A stretch of 64,000 nt of DNA, taken from contig NZ_CP114283.1 of assembly GCF_027107535.1 (NCBI RefSeq), positions 1,240,001 to 1,304,000 on the forward strand. The letters run 5' to 3'. The position numbers and the translations under genes are program-made. The notes beneath the pieces are model-generated. The model saw only the letters and a list, made by a program, of their open reading frames with translations, had not been told where the DNA came from and did not search any database. The DNA comes from Streptomyces aurantiacus. Lineage in GTDB: Bacteria > Actinomycetota > Actinomycetes > Streptomycetales > Streptomycetaceae. Of this stretch, positions 36,401 through 44,859 are shown piece after piece. Numbering within the stretch: position 1 is the first letter of the stretch; every line of letters begins with the position of its first letter.

Positions 36401-37840
36401 TCAGCTCCCCGTCGGACGCACGAGCGAGGCCGCGGTGCGCAGCAGGATGCAGACGTCCTGCCAGAGCGACCAGTTGTCGATGTACGCGTTGTCGAACCGG
36501 CAGCGGTCCTCGATCGAGGTGTCGCCGCGCAGCCCGTGGACCTGGGCGAGCCCGGTGATCCCCGTCCGCATCCGGTGCCGGGACGCGTAACCGGGGTAGG
36601 TCTGGCTGAACTGGCCCACGAAGAACGGCCGTTCGGGCCGCGGTCCGACCAGGCTCATGTCGCCCCACAGGACGTTCCACAGCTGGAGCAGCTCGTCCAG
36701 CGAGGTCCGCCGCAGGAAGCGGCAGAACCAGCCCATCTCGTGCTCGTTCGCCACGCTCCAACGGGTCGCGGCCTCGTGCGCGTCGACCGGCCGGTGCGTA
36801 CGGAACTTCAGCAGCGTGAACGGCTGCCCGTCCTTGCCGATCCGCTGCTGCCGGAACACCACACCGGGCCCGTCGGTGGCCCGCAGCACGATCGCGCACA
36901 CCAGCAGCACCGGACTGACCATCAGCAGCAGGGCGCCGGACACCAGTACGTCCAGCAGCCGCTTCCCGGCGCTCCCGTACCGCCGCCCGACGGGCAGCCT
37001 CCGGCAGGCGAACCCGGCGAGCCGGTCCGTCCGCTCGTACGCCGGCGAGTCCGCGTCCACCTCCCACACGGCGCAGCCCGACTCGCCCAACGCCCGCAGC
37101 AGCGGCCCCTGTTCGACACGCGCCACGGGTCCGACGACGAGCACGTCCTGCACGCCGTTCTGGATGAACGCCCGCTGGACCTCCTCACCGGTGGTCAGCA
37201 CGGGCAGTCCCTCGCCGCCGCCCGCCTCGTCGGCGACGACGCCCACCGGCCGTACCCCGCACACCGGGTGCCGCAGGAAGGCGGCCGCCACCCGCTGCGC
37301 GACCGCGGCGCGGCCGACGACCAGGGCGGCGCGCGGGCGCCGCAGCAGCGCCCGGCGCCGCCGTCCGTGCACGAGACCGCGGCCCGCGCAGCTCACCAGC
37401 GACTGCACGGCGCAGCCGAGGACCAGGGTGCGGGCGGACAGCGCGTGCTCCGGGGAGTACGCCGCGAGCAGCGCCGCCAGCGCGCACCAGCTCACCGCGA
37501 TCCGGCCGCAGACGGCGGGCAGTTCGTCCAGGACGGCGGGTACGGGCGCGGCCCGGTACAGCGACGCGTGCGCGTTCAGCAGCAGCACCGCGAGCACCAG
37601 CAGCGCGAGCGGGAGCGGATGGGTCCAGGGCAGCGCCAGGCAGCCGCCCGTCAGCGCGGCGCCGGCGTCCACGGCGGGCAGTGGCAGCCGTGAGGCCCGC
37701 CGTACGAAGGGCCGCCGGCCGCTGGGGAATCTGAAGCCGCCGGCGGCCTCGCGCGGTGGGATGACCGAGACGGGCGAGAATCCGTGGTCCGTCACCCGCG
37801 GCCGGCCGCCGGGGGAGGGAACGGTACTTTCCGCAGTCAC
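36401..37840 (-). CDS. Polyprenyl-phosphate sugar-1-phosphate transferase (initiating enzyme)
   Basis: A 479-residue exopolysaccharide glycosylphosphotransferase of the WbaP/CpsE/ExoY type. Four to five membrane segments and a Rossmann-like middle (residues 165-270) precede the catalytic domain from about residue 290. That domain shows KRLLDVLVSGALLL, FRQQRIGKDGQPFTLLKFRT, RRTSLDELLQLWNVL and DMSLVGPRPERPFF. It transfers a sugar phosphate from UDP-sugar to undecaprenyl phosphate, the first step of the polymer. GTGA overlap with the upstream GT4 gene. Confidence 0.93.
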   Translation of the reverse strand: MTAESTVPSPGGRPRVTDHGFSPVSVIPPREAAGGFRFPSGRRPFVRRASRLPLPAVDAGAALTGGCLALPWTHPLPLALLVLAVLLLNAHASLYRAAPVPAVLDELPAVCGRIAVSWCALAALLAAYSPEHALSARTLVLGCAVQSLVSCAGRGLVHGRRRRALLRRPRAALVVGRAAVAQRVAAAFLRHPVCGVRPVGVVADEAGGGEGLPVLTTGEEVQRAFIQNGVQDVLVVGPVARVEQGPLLRALGESGCAVWEVDADSPAYERTDRLAGFACRRLPVGRRYGSAGKRLLDVLVSGALLLMVSPVLLVCAIVLRATDGPGVVFRQQRIGKDGQPFTLLKFRTHRPVDAHEAATRWSVANEHEMGWFCRFLRRTSLDELLQLWNVLWGDMSLVGPRPERPFFVGQFSQTYPGYASRHRMRTGITGLAQVHGLRGDTSIEDRCRFDNAYIDNWSLWQDVCILLRTAASLVRPTGS

Positions 37841-39030
37841 GTGTGGATGGACTCCCTGCACTCGGTGTGGTCCACGCCCGTGTTCCGTCCCGTCGGCCAG
37901 CTGCCGATCAGTTCGCGGTACACGTCGGCGACGGCCGCGGCCGTGCGCCGGACGTCGTGCGTGGTCGTTACGTGCCGGCGTCCCTGATGGCCGAGCGACT
38001 CGCGCAGCAGCGGGTTGAGAAGCAGCTCGGCGACGGCCCCGGCCAGCGCGTCCGGCCGTTCGGACGGCACGAGACAGCGCGGCCCCTGGCCCGGCGGCAG
38101 GCTCTCGCGTGCCCCGTCGACGTCGGTGATCACGACGGGCCGCCCGCAGGCCATGGCCTCCAGAGGCGCCAGCGCCATGCCCTCCCAACGGGACGGCAGG
38201 ACCACCAGATCGGCGGCCTGGTACCAGGGCACGGCATCGGTGACGGCCCCGGCGAACAGCACGGACGCGGGAGCCTCGGCCCGCAGCGTCCGCGCGTCCG
38301 GTCCGTCCCCCACCAGCACGAGCCGCGCGTCGGGCACCCGCCGGGTCACCTCGCGCCACGCCTCCAGGAGGACGTCCTGCCCCTTCTGGCGGCACAGCCG
38401 CCCGACGCAGACCACGAGAGGCGCCGCCGGATCGACCCCTTCGAGGAGCGGAATCGCGGCGCGTACGGTGTCCACCGGCGCCGGATGGAAACCTGTGAGG
38501 TCGATCCCGTTGGGGATGACGCTCCACCGCCCCCGGACCCCCGACCGCTGCCCGGTGCGCCGCTCGGCCTCACTGACGCACACGACCCGCGACGCCCAAC
38601 GCGCCCCCAGTCGTTCCCAGTTGAGCGCGACCATCCCGGTGATCCCGCCGACGGCCTCGAACGACCAGGCGTGCGGCTGGAACACGGTGGGCACCTGCCC
38701 GCGCACGGCGAGCCGCGCCGCGAGCCCGGCCTTGGCGCTGTGCGCGTGCACCACGTCGGGGCGCATCTCCCGCACGATCTGGCGCAGACTGCGTACCTCC
38801 TGCGCGAGCCACGGTCCCGGTGAGCGGGTCGCGTGCCAGTGCCGTACACCGGAGCCCAGTGCCTCGGCCGCCGCGGCGAGGCCGCCGGCCGCCGGACAGA
38901 CGACGGTGACCTCCGCCCCGGCCGCCAGCTGGGCCCGCGCCAGGTCCGTGACCACCCGGGCCACCCCGCCGTCGACGGGCTGGGAGACGTGCAGGACCCG
39001 CGGCCGGGAGCCGGTCGAAGACAGTTGCAT
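37837..39030 (-). CDS. GT4 family glycosyltransferase
   Basis: A 397-residue GT-B transferase and first gene of the operon. The acceptor domain starts VLHVSQPVDGGVARVV. The donor domain has SVIPNGIDLTGFH, VVCVGRLCRQKGQDVLL and PSRWEGMALAPLEAMACGRP (EX7E). It adds a sugar to the polyprenyl carrier product. The ATG at 39030 follows AGCGAGGAAAG. The 78 bases upstream, to the stop of the DUF3344 gene, show no clear promoter, so transcription may start before that gene. Confidence 0.92.
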   Translation of the reverse strand: MQLSSTGSRPRVLHVSQPVDGGVARVVTDLARAQLAAGAEVTVVCPAAGGLAAAAEALGSGVRHWHATRSPGPWLAQEVRSLRQIVREMRPDVVHAHSAKAGLAARLAVRGQVPTVFQPHAWSFEAVGGITGMVALNWERLGARWASRVVCVSEAERRTGQRSGVRGRWSVIPNGIDLTGFHPAPVDTVRAAIPLLEGVDPAAPLVVCVGRLCRQKGQDVLLEAWREVTRRVPDARLVLVGDGPDARTLRAEAPASVLFAGAVTDAVPWYQAADLVVLPSRWEGMALAPLEAMACGRPVVITDVDGARESLPPGQGPRCLVPSERPDALAGAVAELLLNPLLRESLGHQGRRHVTTTHDVRRTAAAVADVYRELIGSWPTGRNTGVDHTECRESIHT

Positions 39031-39108
39031 GCGGGCTTTCCTCGCTCACGGGTGGCGCTCGGAGGGAGCGCGGGGGGAACGGGCAGAGGGGAGCAGAGGG
39101 GAAGGGCA

Positions 39109-40221
39109 TCAGCGCTTCGCGTCGACGGCGACGAACAGCGCGCCGGCCCAGGCCGTGTCCCGGCGCGACACCAGCCGGAAGTCCAGCCGGTCCCCGCCGC
39201 GCCGCAGGCCCTCGCGGAGATCGAGGACGTCGGAGTCGTATCCGAGCGTGTTCGGATACGCGGGCGTCCGCCCGGGAGCGGTCCCGCGGGGCTCGCTGAT
39301 CGTCGAGTTCAGTACGTCGTCCCGCGGATTGGCGCCGTCGGTGAGGGGAACCGCCCGGCCCCGCCCGGCCGACACGGTGAGCGAGTCGCCGGTCCGCCCG
39401 CGGTCGCCGTTGTAGGCGACGAACCCCACGCGTCCCGCGGCCCCTTCGGGGAACTTCACCCCGCGCATCCGGACGACCTGCTCGCCGCCCCGGCCCAGCG
39501 GGTCGAAGCCGTCCCAGATCGCCAGATGCCGCAGCGGCTCGGACTTCTTCTCGTACGCCACCATCAGCGTCCACCCGCCCCACGCACCGGCCGCCGAGTG
39601 CCCCATGGCCACGTTGACCTGCGCCACGGTGTACGCGCCCGCGCCGCTCGACCGCACCAGAGGGGTGACGTCCGCCGAGGCCTGGAAGGCGTCCGCGCCC
39701 CGTGCCGCCCGGTGTCCGACGAGGGTGTCCGCGAGGACCTCCCGGTACTGGCCGCCGGGCTCGGCGATCAGCACGCGACCGTTGTCCTTGGGCGGCTTCT
39801 GCTCACCGACCCGCAGGTTGCCGCCCCAGTACAGCCGCGCGTACGAGACCCGGGCGCCGGCCGGCAGGCGGACCTCGGCGCGGCTGGAGTTGTAGGTGTT
39901 CGGGTCGCTGTCGACGTCGATGTAGAACATGTCGAAGGCGTCGTTCGCGACCGCCCGGCCCGCGCGGGCGGCCGGACAGGACACCGCCGTGCGCACGACG
40001 GGCCCACGGCAGGTGATCGACGAGTTGGCGGCCCGGACGATCCCGCCGTGCCTCAGCGCGCGGTACCGCTGCGTGAACGGGAGGCTCTGCGCCTCGGCGG
40101 CGGCCGGCGTGCCCGGTGGGGCGGGTGCGGCCGCCGCCGGACCGGCCGGCGCCCACAGCGAGGCGAGGGAAAAGGCACCCACCATCCCACGGCGCAGCAG
40201 AAGACCCAGGGAATTGCGCAT
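39109..40221 (-). CDS. Secreted DUF3344 protein
   Basis: A 370-residue exported protein with a signal peptide (FSLASLWAPAGPAAAA) and a beta-rich mature region of the DUF3344 type. Recognisable parts are DMFYIDVDSDPNTYNSSRA, YARLYWGGN and TLMVAYEKKSEPLRHLAIWD. Two Cys (ITCRG and VSCPA) may form a disulfide. No sorting signal or membrane anchor is seen at the C-terminus. Function is not known. It lies upstream of, and on the same strand as, the polysaccharide operon and divergent from a chaplin gene, suggesting a role at the aerial surface. The ATG at 40221 is chosen at the signal peptide start. Confidence 0.85.
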   Translation of the reverse strand: MRNSLGLLLRRGMVGAFSLASLWAPAGPAAAAPAPPGTPAAAEAQSLPFTQRYRALRHGGIVRAANSSITCRGPVVRTAVSCPAARAGRAVANDAFDMFYIDVDSDPNTYNSSRAEVRLPAGARVSYARLYWGGNLRVGEQKPPKDNGRVLIAEPGGQYREVLADTLVGHRAARGADAFQASADVTPLVRSSGAGAYTVAQVNVAMGHSAAGAWGGWTLMVAYEKKSEPLRHLAIWDGFDPLGRGGEQVVRMRGVKFPEGAAGRVGFVAYNGDRGRTGDSLTVSAGRGRAVPLTDGANPRDDVLNSTISEPRGTAPGRTPAYPNTLGYDSDVLDLREGLRRGGDRLDFRLVSRRDTAWAGALFVAVDAKR

Positions 40222-40561
40222 GACCGGCGTTGCCCTTTCGGGGGGAATTTCGGCGGAAGAGGTTCTGACCCTGCGGACGAACGGACGAGATGCGGACATC
40301 ACATGAGTGCCGTCATGACGCCCCGTCTGTTTCAAGCGGCCTGAGGAGGAACGCAACTGTAGCCGCTATCCGTATTTATCGGTGAAACCTGCCAAGTGTG
40401 TCGGAATGGTGTGCATACCCCGGGATAACCCCCGAGCCCGCTTCCGGTAACGGCTCGAAGCGTCACTCTTTTGGAGGCACAACCCGCGCCCGTGCCGCGC
40501 GTTGATTCCAGAGCCGGGCACCCCGCACGGCTGTTGTTTAGATCCCAAGGAGCACCTCTCC
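40222..40561. other. Divergent regulatory region between DUF3344 and chaplin genes
   Basis: 340 bases without a credible gene. Unusually AT-containing for this chromosome near 40360-40410. It contains ATAACC (40425-40430), 16 bases, GTAACG (40447-40452), a partial match to the rodlin-type promoter, about 110 bases before the chaplin start. Confidence 0.45.
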
Positions 40562-40801
40562 ATGTCGCGTATCGCGAAGGGCCTGGTCCTTACTTCCGTT
40601 GCCGCCGCCGCCATGGCGGGCACCGCCGGTGTCGCCGCCGCCGACAGTGACGCGCACGGCGCCACCGCCCACTCCCCGGGCGTCCTGTCGGGCAACCTTC
40701 TCCAGGTCCCCGTCCACGTGCCGGTCAACGTCTGTGGCAACACCGTGAACGTCATCGCGCTGCTGAACCCGGCGTTCGGCAACGAGTGCGTGAACGACTG
40801 A
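40562..40801 (+). CDS. chpF: Short chaplin
   Basis: A 79-residue secreted chaplin: signal peptide MSRIAKGLVLTSVAAAAMAG to about residue 27, then SPGVLSGNLLQVPVHVPVNV with Cys pair (VCGN, NEC). The ATG at 40562 has AAGGAG 8 bases upstream. Isolated from the other chaplins by the polysaccharide genes; its place matches chpF of S. coelicolor, and the symbol is positional. One change from most chaplins is Glu in FGNEC, where Lys is usual. Confidence 0.93.
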   Translation: MSRIAKGLVLTSVAAAAMAGTAGVAAADSDAHGATAHSPGVLSGNLLQVPVHVPVNVCGNTVNVIALLNPAFGNECVND

Positions 40802-40819
40802 CGTCGCAACGCCGCCCCT

Positions 40820-40860
40820 GACCGGCCGTCCTCCCGCACGGGAGGGCGGCCGGTCTGCGT
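40820..40860 (+). terminator. Terminator after chpF
   Basis: A 17-base stem (40820-40836 with 40839-40855, one G-T pair) lies 19 bases after the stop codon; the inner pairs probably open to give a larger loop. Confidence 0.65.
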
Positions 40861-41041
40861 TGCCCCGAATGGAGGGAGGGGCGGCAAGTACCCCTGGCGG
40901 GCCCGGGCATGGCGCCTCACCAGGGACAACGGCTATGACGGCGGGTGCGGGCCGCTGTCGTGCGCGGCCGATCGGTTGCAGGCGGCGGTCACCGATTACA
41001 CGGTGATCACAAGATCCGACGCACCACCGAAAGGACCCTCC

Positions 41042-41806
41042 ATGCGTGCTCTGCCCGCACGGCGTATCGCGACCTCCGCGCTCTGTGCCACGCTCCTGCT
41101 GGGGATCACCGGCCCCGTCGCCGTGGCCGCCGACCACGGCTCGACGAGTGACGCCCGCCCCATAGCGGCCCAGGCGCCGGTGCCCGGAGCGGACGCTCTG
41201 CTGGCGCAGGTGAAGAGCCTCGGTGACGTCGGGGGAGTGCTGAAGCCGGTCACCGACCTGCTCGACGCCGTGCTCAAGGCCGACAACGGCCAACTGCCCG
41301 CCGCCGACGCGGCCAAGCTCGCCGACGCGGTGAAGGAGGCCATCGCCAAGGTCACCGCGGCGGCCCCGGCCGCTCCCGTGGTCCCGCCGGTGAAGACGCC
41401 GGCCGAGCCGGCCGTCCCCTCGGCCCCCGCCGTTCCGAACGCCCCCGCCCTTCCGAACGCGCCCGCCGTGCCGGGCCTGCCGGTCGCTCCGCCCGCGGTC
41501 CTGCCGGCGCTTCCCGCCGCCCCCGGGCTCCCGATGCCGGAAGCCGCCGACCGCGTGGCCGCGCAGGTCCCGCTCGACCTCAAGGCCGACGCGCTCAAGG
41601 CCCTCCAGAGCGCGGTCGATTCCCTCGTCAAGGCGGCCACCAGCGGTGATGTCGCCGCCGTGGGAGCGGCCGCGACGGCGGTCGTGACGGGGCTCGTCAA
41701 CTTCGTCGCCACCGTGGTGCTGGGCGGCGGCCTGCCCGCACCGAGCCTGCCGGGTCTGCCCGCGCTGCCCAAGCTGCCCGCGGGCGCGCTTCCGCTGCCG
41801 TCCTGA
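41042..41806 (+). CDS. Secreted Ala/Pro-rich protein of unknown function
   Basis: A 254-residue exported protein: signal peptide ending near VAVAA, a helical region at about 45-110 (LLAQVKSLGDVGGVLKPV, AAKLADAVKEAIAKV), and a Pro/Ala/Val linker with NAPALPNAPAVPGLP repeats. A second helical region of similar kind follows (LKADALKALQSAVDSLVKAA), then a Pro/Leu-rich end. No Cys and no sorting signal. I do not recognise a family. The two helical halves look like a duplicated unit. The ATG at 41042 has GAAAGGA upstream. It lies among chaplin, small secreted and tyrosinase genes, so a surface role is likely but unproven. Confidence 0.8.
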   Translation: MRALPARRIATSALCATLLLGITGPVAVAADHGSTSDARPIAAQAPVPGADALLAQVKSLGDVGGVLKPVTDLLDAVLKADNGQLPAADAAKLADAVKEAIAKVTAAAPAAPVVPPVKTPAEPAVPSAPAVPNAPALPNAPAVPGLPVAPPAVLPALPAAPGLPMPEAADRVAAQVPLDLKADALKALQSAVDSLVKAATSGDVAAVGAAATAVVTGLVNFVATVVLGGGLPAPSLPGLPALPKLPAGALPLPS

Positions 41807-42137
41807 GCGGCGCCACGACCGCTGCCCTCCCGGAGCCGGGAGCGGTGGCTGAGGCGAAGCAGTCGCCGTCCCGCCCGTCGGGCCGGCCCGTCCCCCGGGC
41901 CGGCCCGACGGCTGTTTTCACGTCTTTTGCACAATCTTTCAGGGATGTCATATGAGGGATCCCATTTGACGATGAGACACCCCCTTCAATCGGGTGGGTT
42001 CCAGGAATTTTCGGCGTACGGGGTTTCCGTCCCGAGCGGGGATCGTTGGGCAGGAAGCAGTGCGAGAGCAGGCACGCACGAGGTCTGAGCACTGAGAATT
42101 CCCTCTGGTGACGCGAGTCACCGAAGAAAGGAACACG
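41807..42137. other. Intergenic region with terminator and upstream element
   Basis: 331 bases. The first half holds a strong terminator (41876-41918). The second half contains CATATGAGGGATCCC (41949-41963), a word resembling one between the rodlin genes. No gene seen. Confidence 0.5.
41876..41918 (+). terminator. Terminator after the Ala/Pro-rich secreted protein gene
   Basis: A 15-base perfect stem (41876-41890 with 41896-41910), 5-base loop, then GCTGTTTT. Confidence 0.85.
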
Positions 42138-42431
42138 ATGAAGTCCCTGAAGGCCGCCGCTGTCGTTGCCGGGTCCCTGGTCATCGCTGGTGTCGCCGCG
42201 CCCGCCTTTGCCGCCGACCTCACGCCCACGAGCCTCAACGGCGGTCTCGAGTCGGCCCTCGGCGCGCTCACCAACGAGCCGGTGGACGCCATGCCCCTGC
42301 AGTCGCAGTCGAGGGCCCTCGACACCGAGAACGAGGACTCCGTGCTCAGCACCGTCAAGGGCGCGACGGAGACCCTGAACGCGGCGGGCGGGCCCACGGG
42401 TCTCCTGGGTGGACTTCCTCTGCAGAAGTGA
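42138..42431 (+). CDS. Small secreted protein of unknown function
   Basis: A 97-residue protein with a clear signal peptide (MKSLKAAAVVAGSLVIAGVA, cleavage near PAFAA) and a 70-residue acidic mature part (LNGGLESALGALTNEPVDAM, ALDTENEDSVLSTVKGATET). No Cys, no anchor, no family recognised. The ATG at 42138 has GAAAGGAA 6 bases upstream. It has its own terminator and a promoter-length upstream region, so it is a separate unit. Its size and context resemble other small secreted proteins of developing Streptomyces. Confidence 0.8.
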   Translation: MKSLKAAAVVAGSLVIAGVAAPAFAADLTPTSLNGGLESALGALTNEPVDAMPLQSQSRALDTENEDSVLSTVKGATETLNAAGGPTGLLGGLPLQK

Positions 42432-42444
42432 CTTCGGAAGAGGC

Positions 42445-42490
42445 GAAGGGCCGGTCACGCATCACGCGGACCGGCCCTTCGTGTTGTTCT
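42445..42490 (+). terminator. Terminator after the 97-residue secreted protein gene
   Basis: A 12-base perfect stem GAAGGGCCGGTC (42445-42456) with GACCGGCCCTTC (42469-42480), followed by GTGTTGTTCT. Confidence 0.8.
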
Positions 42491-42628
42491 CCGGCTATTC
42501 GCCGTGTTCCGAATGATCTTCCCGTCCGTTCGACACCGTCCCTCGTTCGTGTGGAGACCCGGACGGAAATCCCCCGGGCGGGTGAGAAAGGGAGCGGACG
42601 CATTCCGGCACGTCGATACGGTTCCGCG

Positions 42629-43126
42629 GTGACCTCAACCTCAAGCGAAACGCGTCCCTTTAACGCCGCGGACCTCGGCACCCTCGTCGTCATGGCGTGG
42701 AGCGGCGAACACCCCGACGGAGACATGCCCTTCCTGCTCGCCTACTCCCTCGGTGACGGCAAGGGCGGCCCCGAGGGCTCCGCGGCCGCCGTCGAGCAGC
42801 TGCTGACCCGCAACGGCCTGCCCATCGGCGACGAGATCGTCGACGGCACCCGGCAGCCGAGCTTCCCCGTCGTCCTCCTCGTCGAGGCCGGGCAGGCCGT
42901 CGTCACCATGGCGCACCTCAACGCCCAGTGCACCGCACCGCCGGAGTGGCTCGCCGCTGTCGGTGAACGCGGTTACGCCTATCTCCTGTTCACCACCCGC
43001 CCGTGGCCCGAGGCCGAGCCGGGCAAGCCCGTCGCGCCGGAGGCCCTGGCCGCCTTCGCCGGTGACGAGGAGACCCTGAACAACGCGGCGCACGCCCTCG
43101 TTCCGGCCCGCAGCCTGCGCGGCTGA
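42629..43126 (+). CDS. Conserved cytoplasmic protein (DUF5949-like)
   Basis: A 165-residue soluble protein, conserved in Streptomyces and, as I recall, filed as DUF5949: RPFNAADLGTLVVMAWSGE, FLLAYSLGDGKGGPEGSAAA and PEWLAAVGERGYAYLLFTTR. No catalytic motif, signal or membrane segment. The GTG at 42629 is chosen because similarity starts directly after it; no ribosome site is obvious. It is followed after two bases by the VKOR-like gene, so the two probably form an operon. Function unknown. Confidence 0.78.
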   Translation: MTSTSSETRPFNAADLGTLVVMAWSGEHPDGDMPFLLAYSLGDGKGGPEGSAAAVEQLLTRNGLPIGDEIVDGTRQPSFPVVLLVEAGQAVVTMAHLNAQCTAPPEWLAAVGERGYAYLLFTTRPWPEAEPGKPVAPEALAAFAGDEETLNNAAHALVPARSLRG

Positions 43127-43128
43127 CG

Positions 43129-43710
43129 ATGCGCACCGCGGGTGCCGGCCGGGCGTTCGCCCTTCTGCTGGTGATCACGGGCGCGGCCGGACTGCTGGCC
43201 TCCTGGGTCATCACCATCGACAAGTTCAAGCTGCTGGAGGACCCGGACTTCACGCCGGGCTGCAGCCTGAACCCGGTCGTCTCCTGCGGCAACATCATGA
43301 AGAGCGACCAGGCCTCCGTGTTCGGGTTCCCCAACCCGATGCTCGGTCTGGTCGCGTACGCCATCGTGATCTGCGTCGGCATGAGCCTGCTCGCCGGTGC
43401 GGTGTTCCCGCGCTGGTACTGGCTGACCTTGAACGCGGGCACGCTGTTCGGCGTCGGATTCGTGACCTGGCTCCAGTACGAGTCGCTGTACCGGATCAAC
43501 TCGCTGTGCCTGTGGTGCTGTCTGGCGTGGATCGCCACCGTCGTCATGTTCTGGTATGTGACGTCGTTCAACGTACGAAATGAATTCCTGCCCGCGTCAC
43601 CTCGGTTGCGGATCTTCCTCGCCGAATTCACCTGGGTGCTGCCGGTCTTGCACCTGGGGGTGATCGGCATGCTCGTGTTGACGCGTTGGTGGGACTTCTG
43701 GACGAGCTGA
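43129..43710 (+). CDS. Vitamin K epoxide reductase (VKOR) family protein
   Basis: A 193-residue membrane protein with four to five segments and all VKOR hallmarks: loop cysteines Cys45 and Cys53, a conserved Ser/Thr region and the active-site CXXC at Cys127-Cys130 (INSLCLWC). Bacterial VKORs re-oxidise DsbA-like thiol oxidases with quinone and so drive disulfide formation outside the membrane. No DsbA partner is fused or adjacent. The likely clients nearby are the chaplins, each with a conserved Cys pair. The ATG is two bases after the DUF5949-like stop. Confidence 0.92.
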   Translation: MRTAGAGRAFALLLVITGAAGLLASWVITIDKFKLLEDPDFTPGCSLNPVVSCGNIMKSDQASVFGFPNPMLGLVAYAIVICVGMSLLAGAVFPRWYWLTLNAGTLFGVGFVTWLQYESLYRINSLCLWCCLAWIATVVMFWYVTSFNVRNEFLPASPRLRIFLAEFTWVLPVLHLGVIGMLVLTRWWDFWTS

Positions 43711-43808
43711 AGATTGCATCCACCGGGGGAATTTTGATCTGATCCTGTTCGCCGGGTCGTTACCCGTTTCGGACGCACCCCCCGAATCCCGAAAGGCCCG
43801 TGCCTGAG

Positions 43809-44315
43809 ATGAAGTCCACCACCCGAGGAACTCTTGCCGCCGTCGTCACCTGCGTGGCGGCCGCCGTCGCGACGCCCGCCGTCGCGGCCGACGGGGTCCC
43901 GGTCGCCGTACCGCTGGAAGGCGTGGAGAACTCCCTGAACATGGAGATGCCCAGGATCGGTGGGACCGTGCCGCTGCTCATGCCGGGCAGCCCCGACGGG
44001 CCGCGGTACGTCGAAGGCCGGCTGCTGCCGGACCGGGCCGTCCCGCAACTGCCGGTCAGCGGCCAACTGCCCTCGCTCGATCTGCGTACGCCGCTGCCGC
44101 GGGTGCTCGGGGACACCTTCGACCACCTCGCCGCCAGCACCCCCACCTCCGATCTGCGGGCCCTGACGCCCGGTGCCTCGCTCGACGCGCCGCTGAGCGC
44201 GCCGCGCCCGGACAAGCTCGGCCTCCCGGACCCGAAGCTGCCCGAGGTCGGCATCCTGGCTCCGATCCTTCAGGCGGCACCGGGGGCGAACCTGGGCCTC
44301 GCGCCCGGGCTGTAG
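43809..44315 (+). CDS. Secreted Pro/Leu-rich protein of unknown function
   Basis: A 168-residue exported protein with signal peptide (MKSTTRGTLAAVVTCVAAAV, cleavage near AVAA). The mature region has repeated Leu-Pro motifs (GRLLPDRAVPQLPVSGQLPS, RTPLPRVLGD) and no Cys. No family recognised. The ATG at 43809 is preferred to a GTG at 43800, whose GAAAGG site would be only 3 bases away. It lies directly before the tyrosinase operon. It resembles the protein at 41042 in composition but not in clear sequence. Confidence 0.78.
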   Translation: MKSTTRGTLAAVVTCVAAAVATPAVAADGVPVAVPLEGVENSLNMEMPRIGGTVPLLMPGSPDGPRYVEGRLLPDRAVPQLPVSGQLPSLDLRTPLPRVLGDTFDHLAASTPTSDLRALTPGASLDAPLSAPRPDKLGLPDPKLPEVGILAPILQAAPGANLGLAPGL

Positions 44316-44364
44316 GCGACGCGAAGCCCGTACGGAACGTGATGGAGGGGGTGGAGGAGTGCGG

Positions 44365-44859
44365 GTGAGAGGGGCTGAGGGCACGCGGCGGGACATCCTG
44401 AGAGGGGTGCTCGCCGCGGCCGTGACGGCGGCTCTGGCTCCGCTCGTCGCGGCATCGAGGCCGTCACGTGCGGAGCCGTACGTCCCCGGCGGGCCGGCCG
44501 GTGGCCCGCCCGAGGAGGCGGCCGAGTTCGAGGTGGAGTTCGCCGCCGGGTTCGACGAGATGTACCGCGGGCGCCGCATCCGCGGGTTCAAGGACGAGGC
44601 GGGCGGCGTGCACACGGCCGGGGCCGTGCGTGCGGCGCAGGCCGGGCCGTGGCGGGTCACGGTGGACGAGCGGCCGCTGCACCTCATGCGGCGGGCCGAC
44701 GGCGGCTATCTGACGATGGTCGACCACTACCAGTCGTACCCGACACCGCTGGCCGCCGCCCGCGCGGCCGTGGACGAACTGGGTGGCACACTGCGGCTGC
44801 GCGAGCCCGCCGCGGAGGTGGAGCGGGGGGAGGAGCACGGGCATGGCGTACACGCGTAA
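44365..44859 (+). CDS. melC1: Tyrosinase cofactor (caddie protein, MelC1 type)
   Basis: A 164-residue MelC1-family protein that carries the apo-tyrosinase, delivers copper and assists its export. A twin-arginine-type signal is visible (TRRDILRGVLAAAVTAALAP). The mature part has the caddie core VHTAGAVRAA, RPLHLMRRADGGYLTMVDHY (with His and the conserved Tyr) and QSYPTPLAAARAAVDELGG. The GTG at 44365 lies 7 bases after GGAGG, better than the in-frame GTG at 44359. It overlaps the tyrosinase start by 17 bases. By synteny it matches the second S. coelicolor pair, called melD1/melD2. Confidence 0.93.
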   Translation: MRGAEGTRRDILRGVLAAAVTAALAPLVAASRPSRAEPYVPGGPAGGPPEEAAEFEVEFAAGFDEMYRGRRIRGFKDEAGGVHTAGAVRAAQAGPWRVTVDERPLHLMRRADGGYLTMVDHYQSYPTPLAAARAAVDELGGTLRLREPAAEVERGEEHGHGVHA

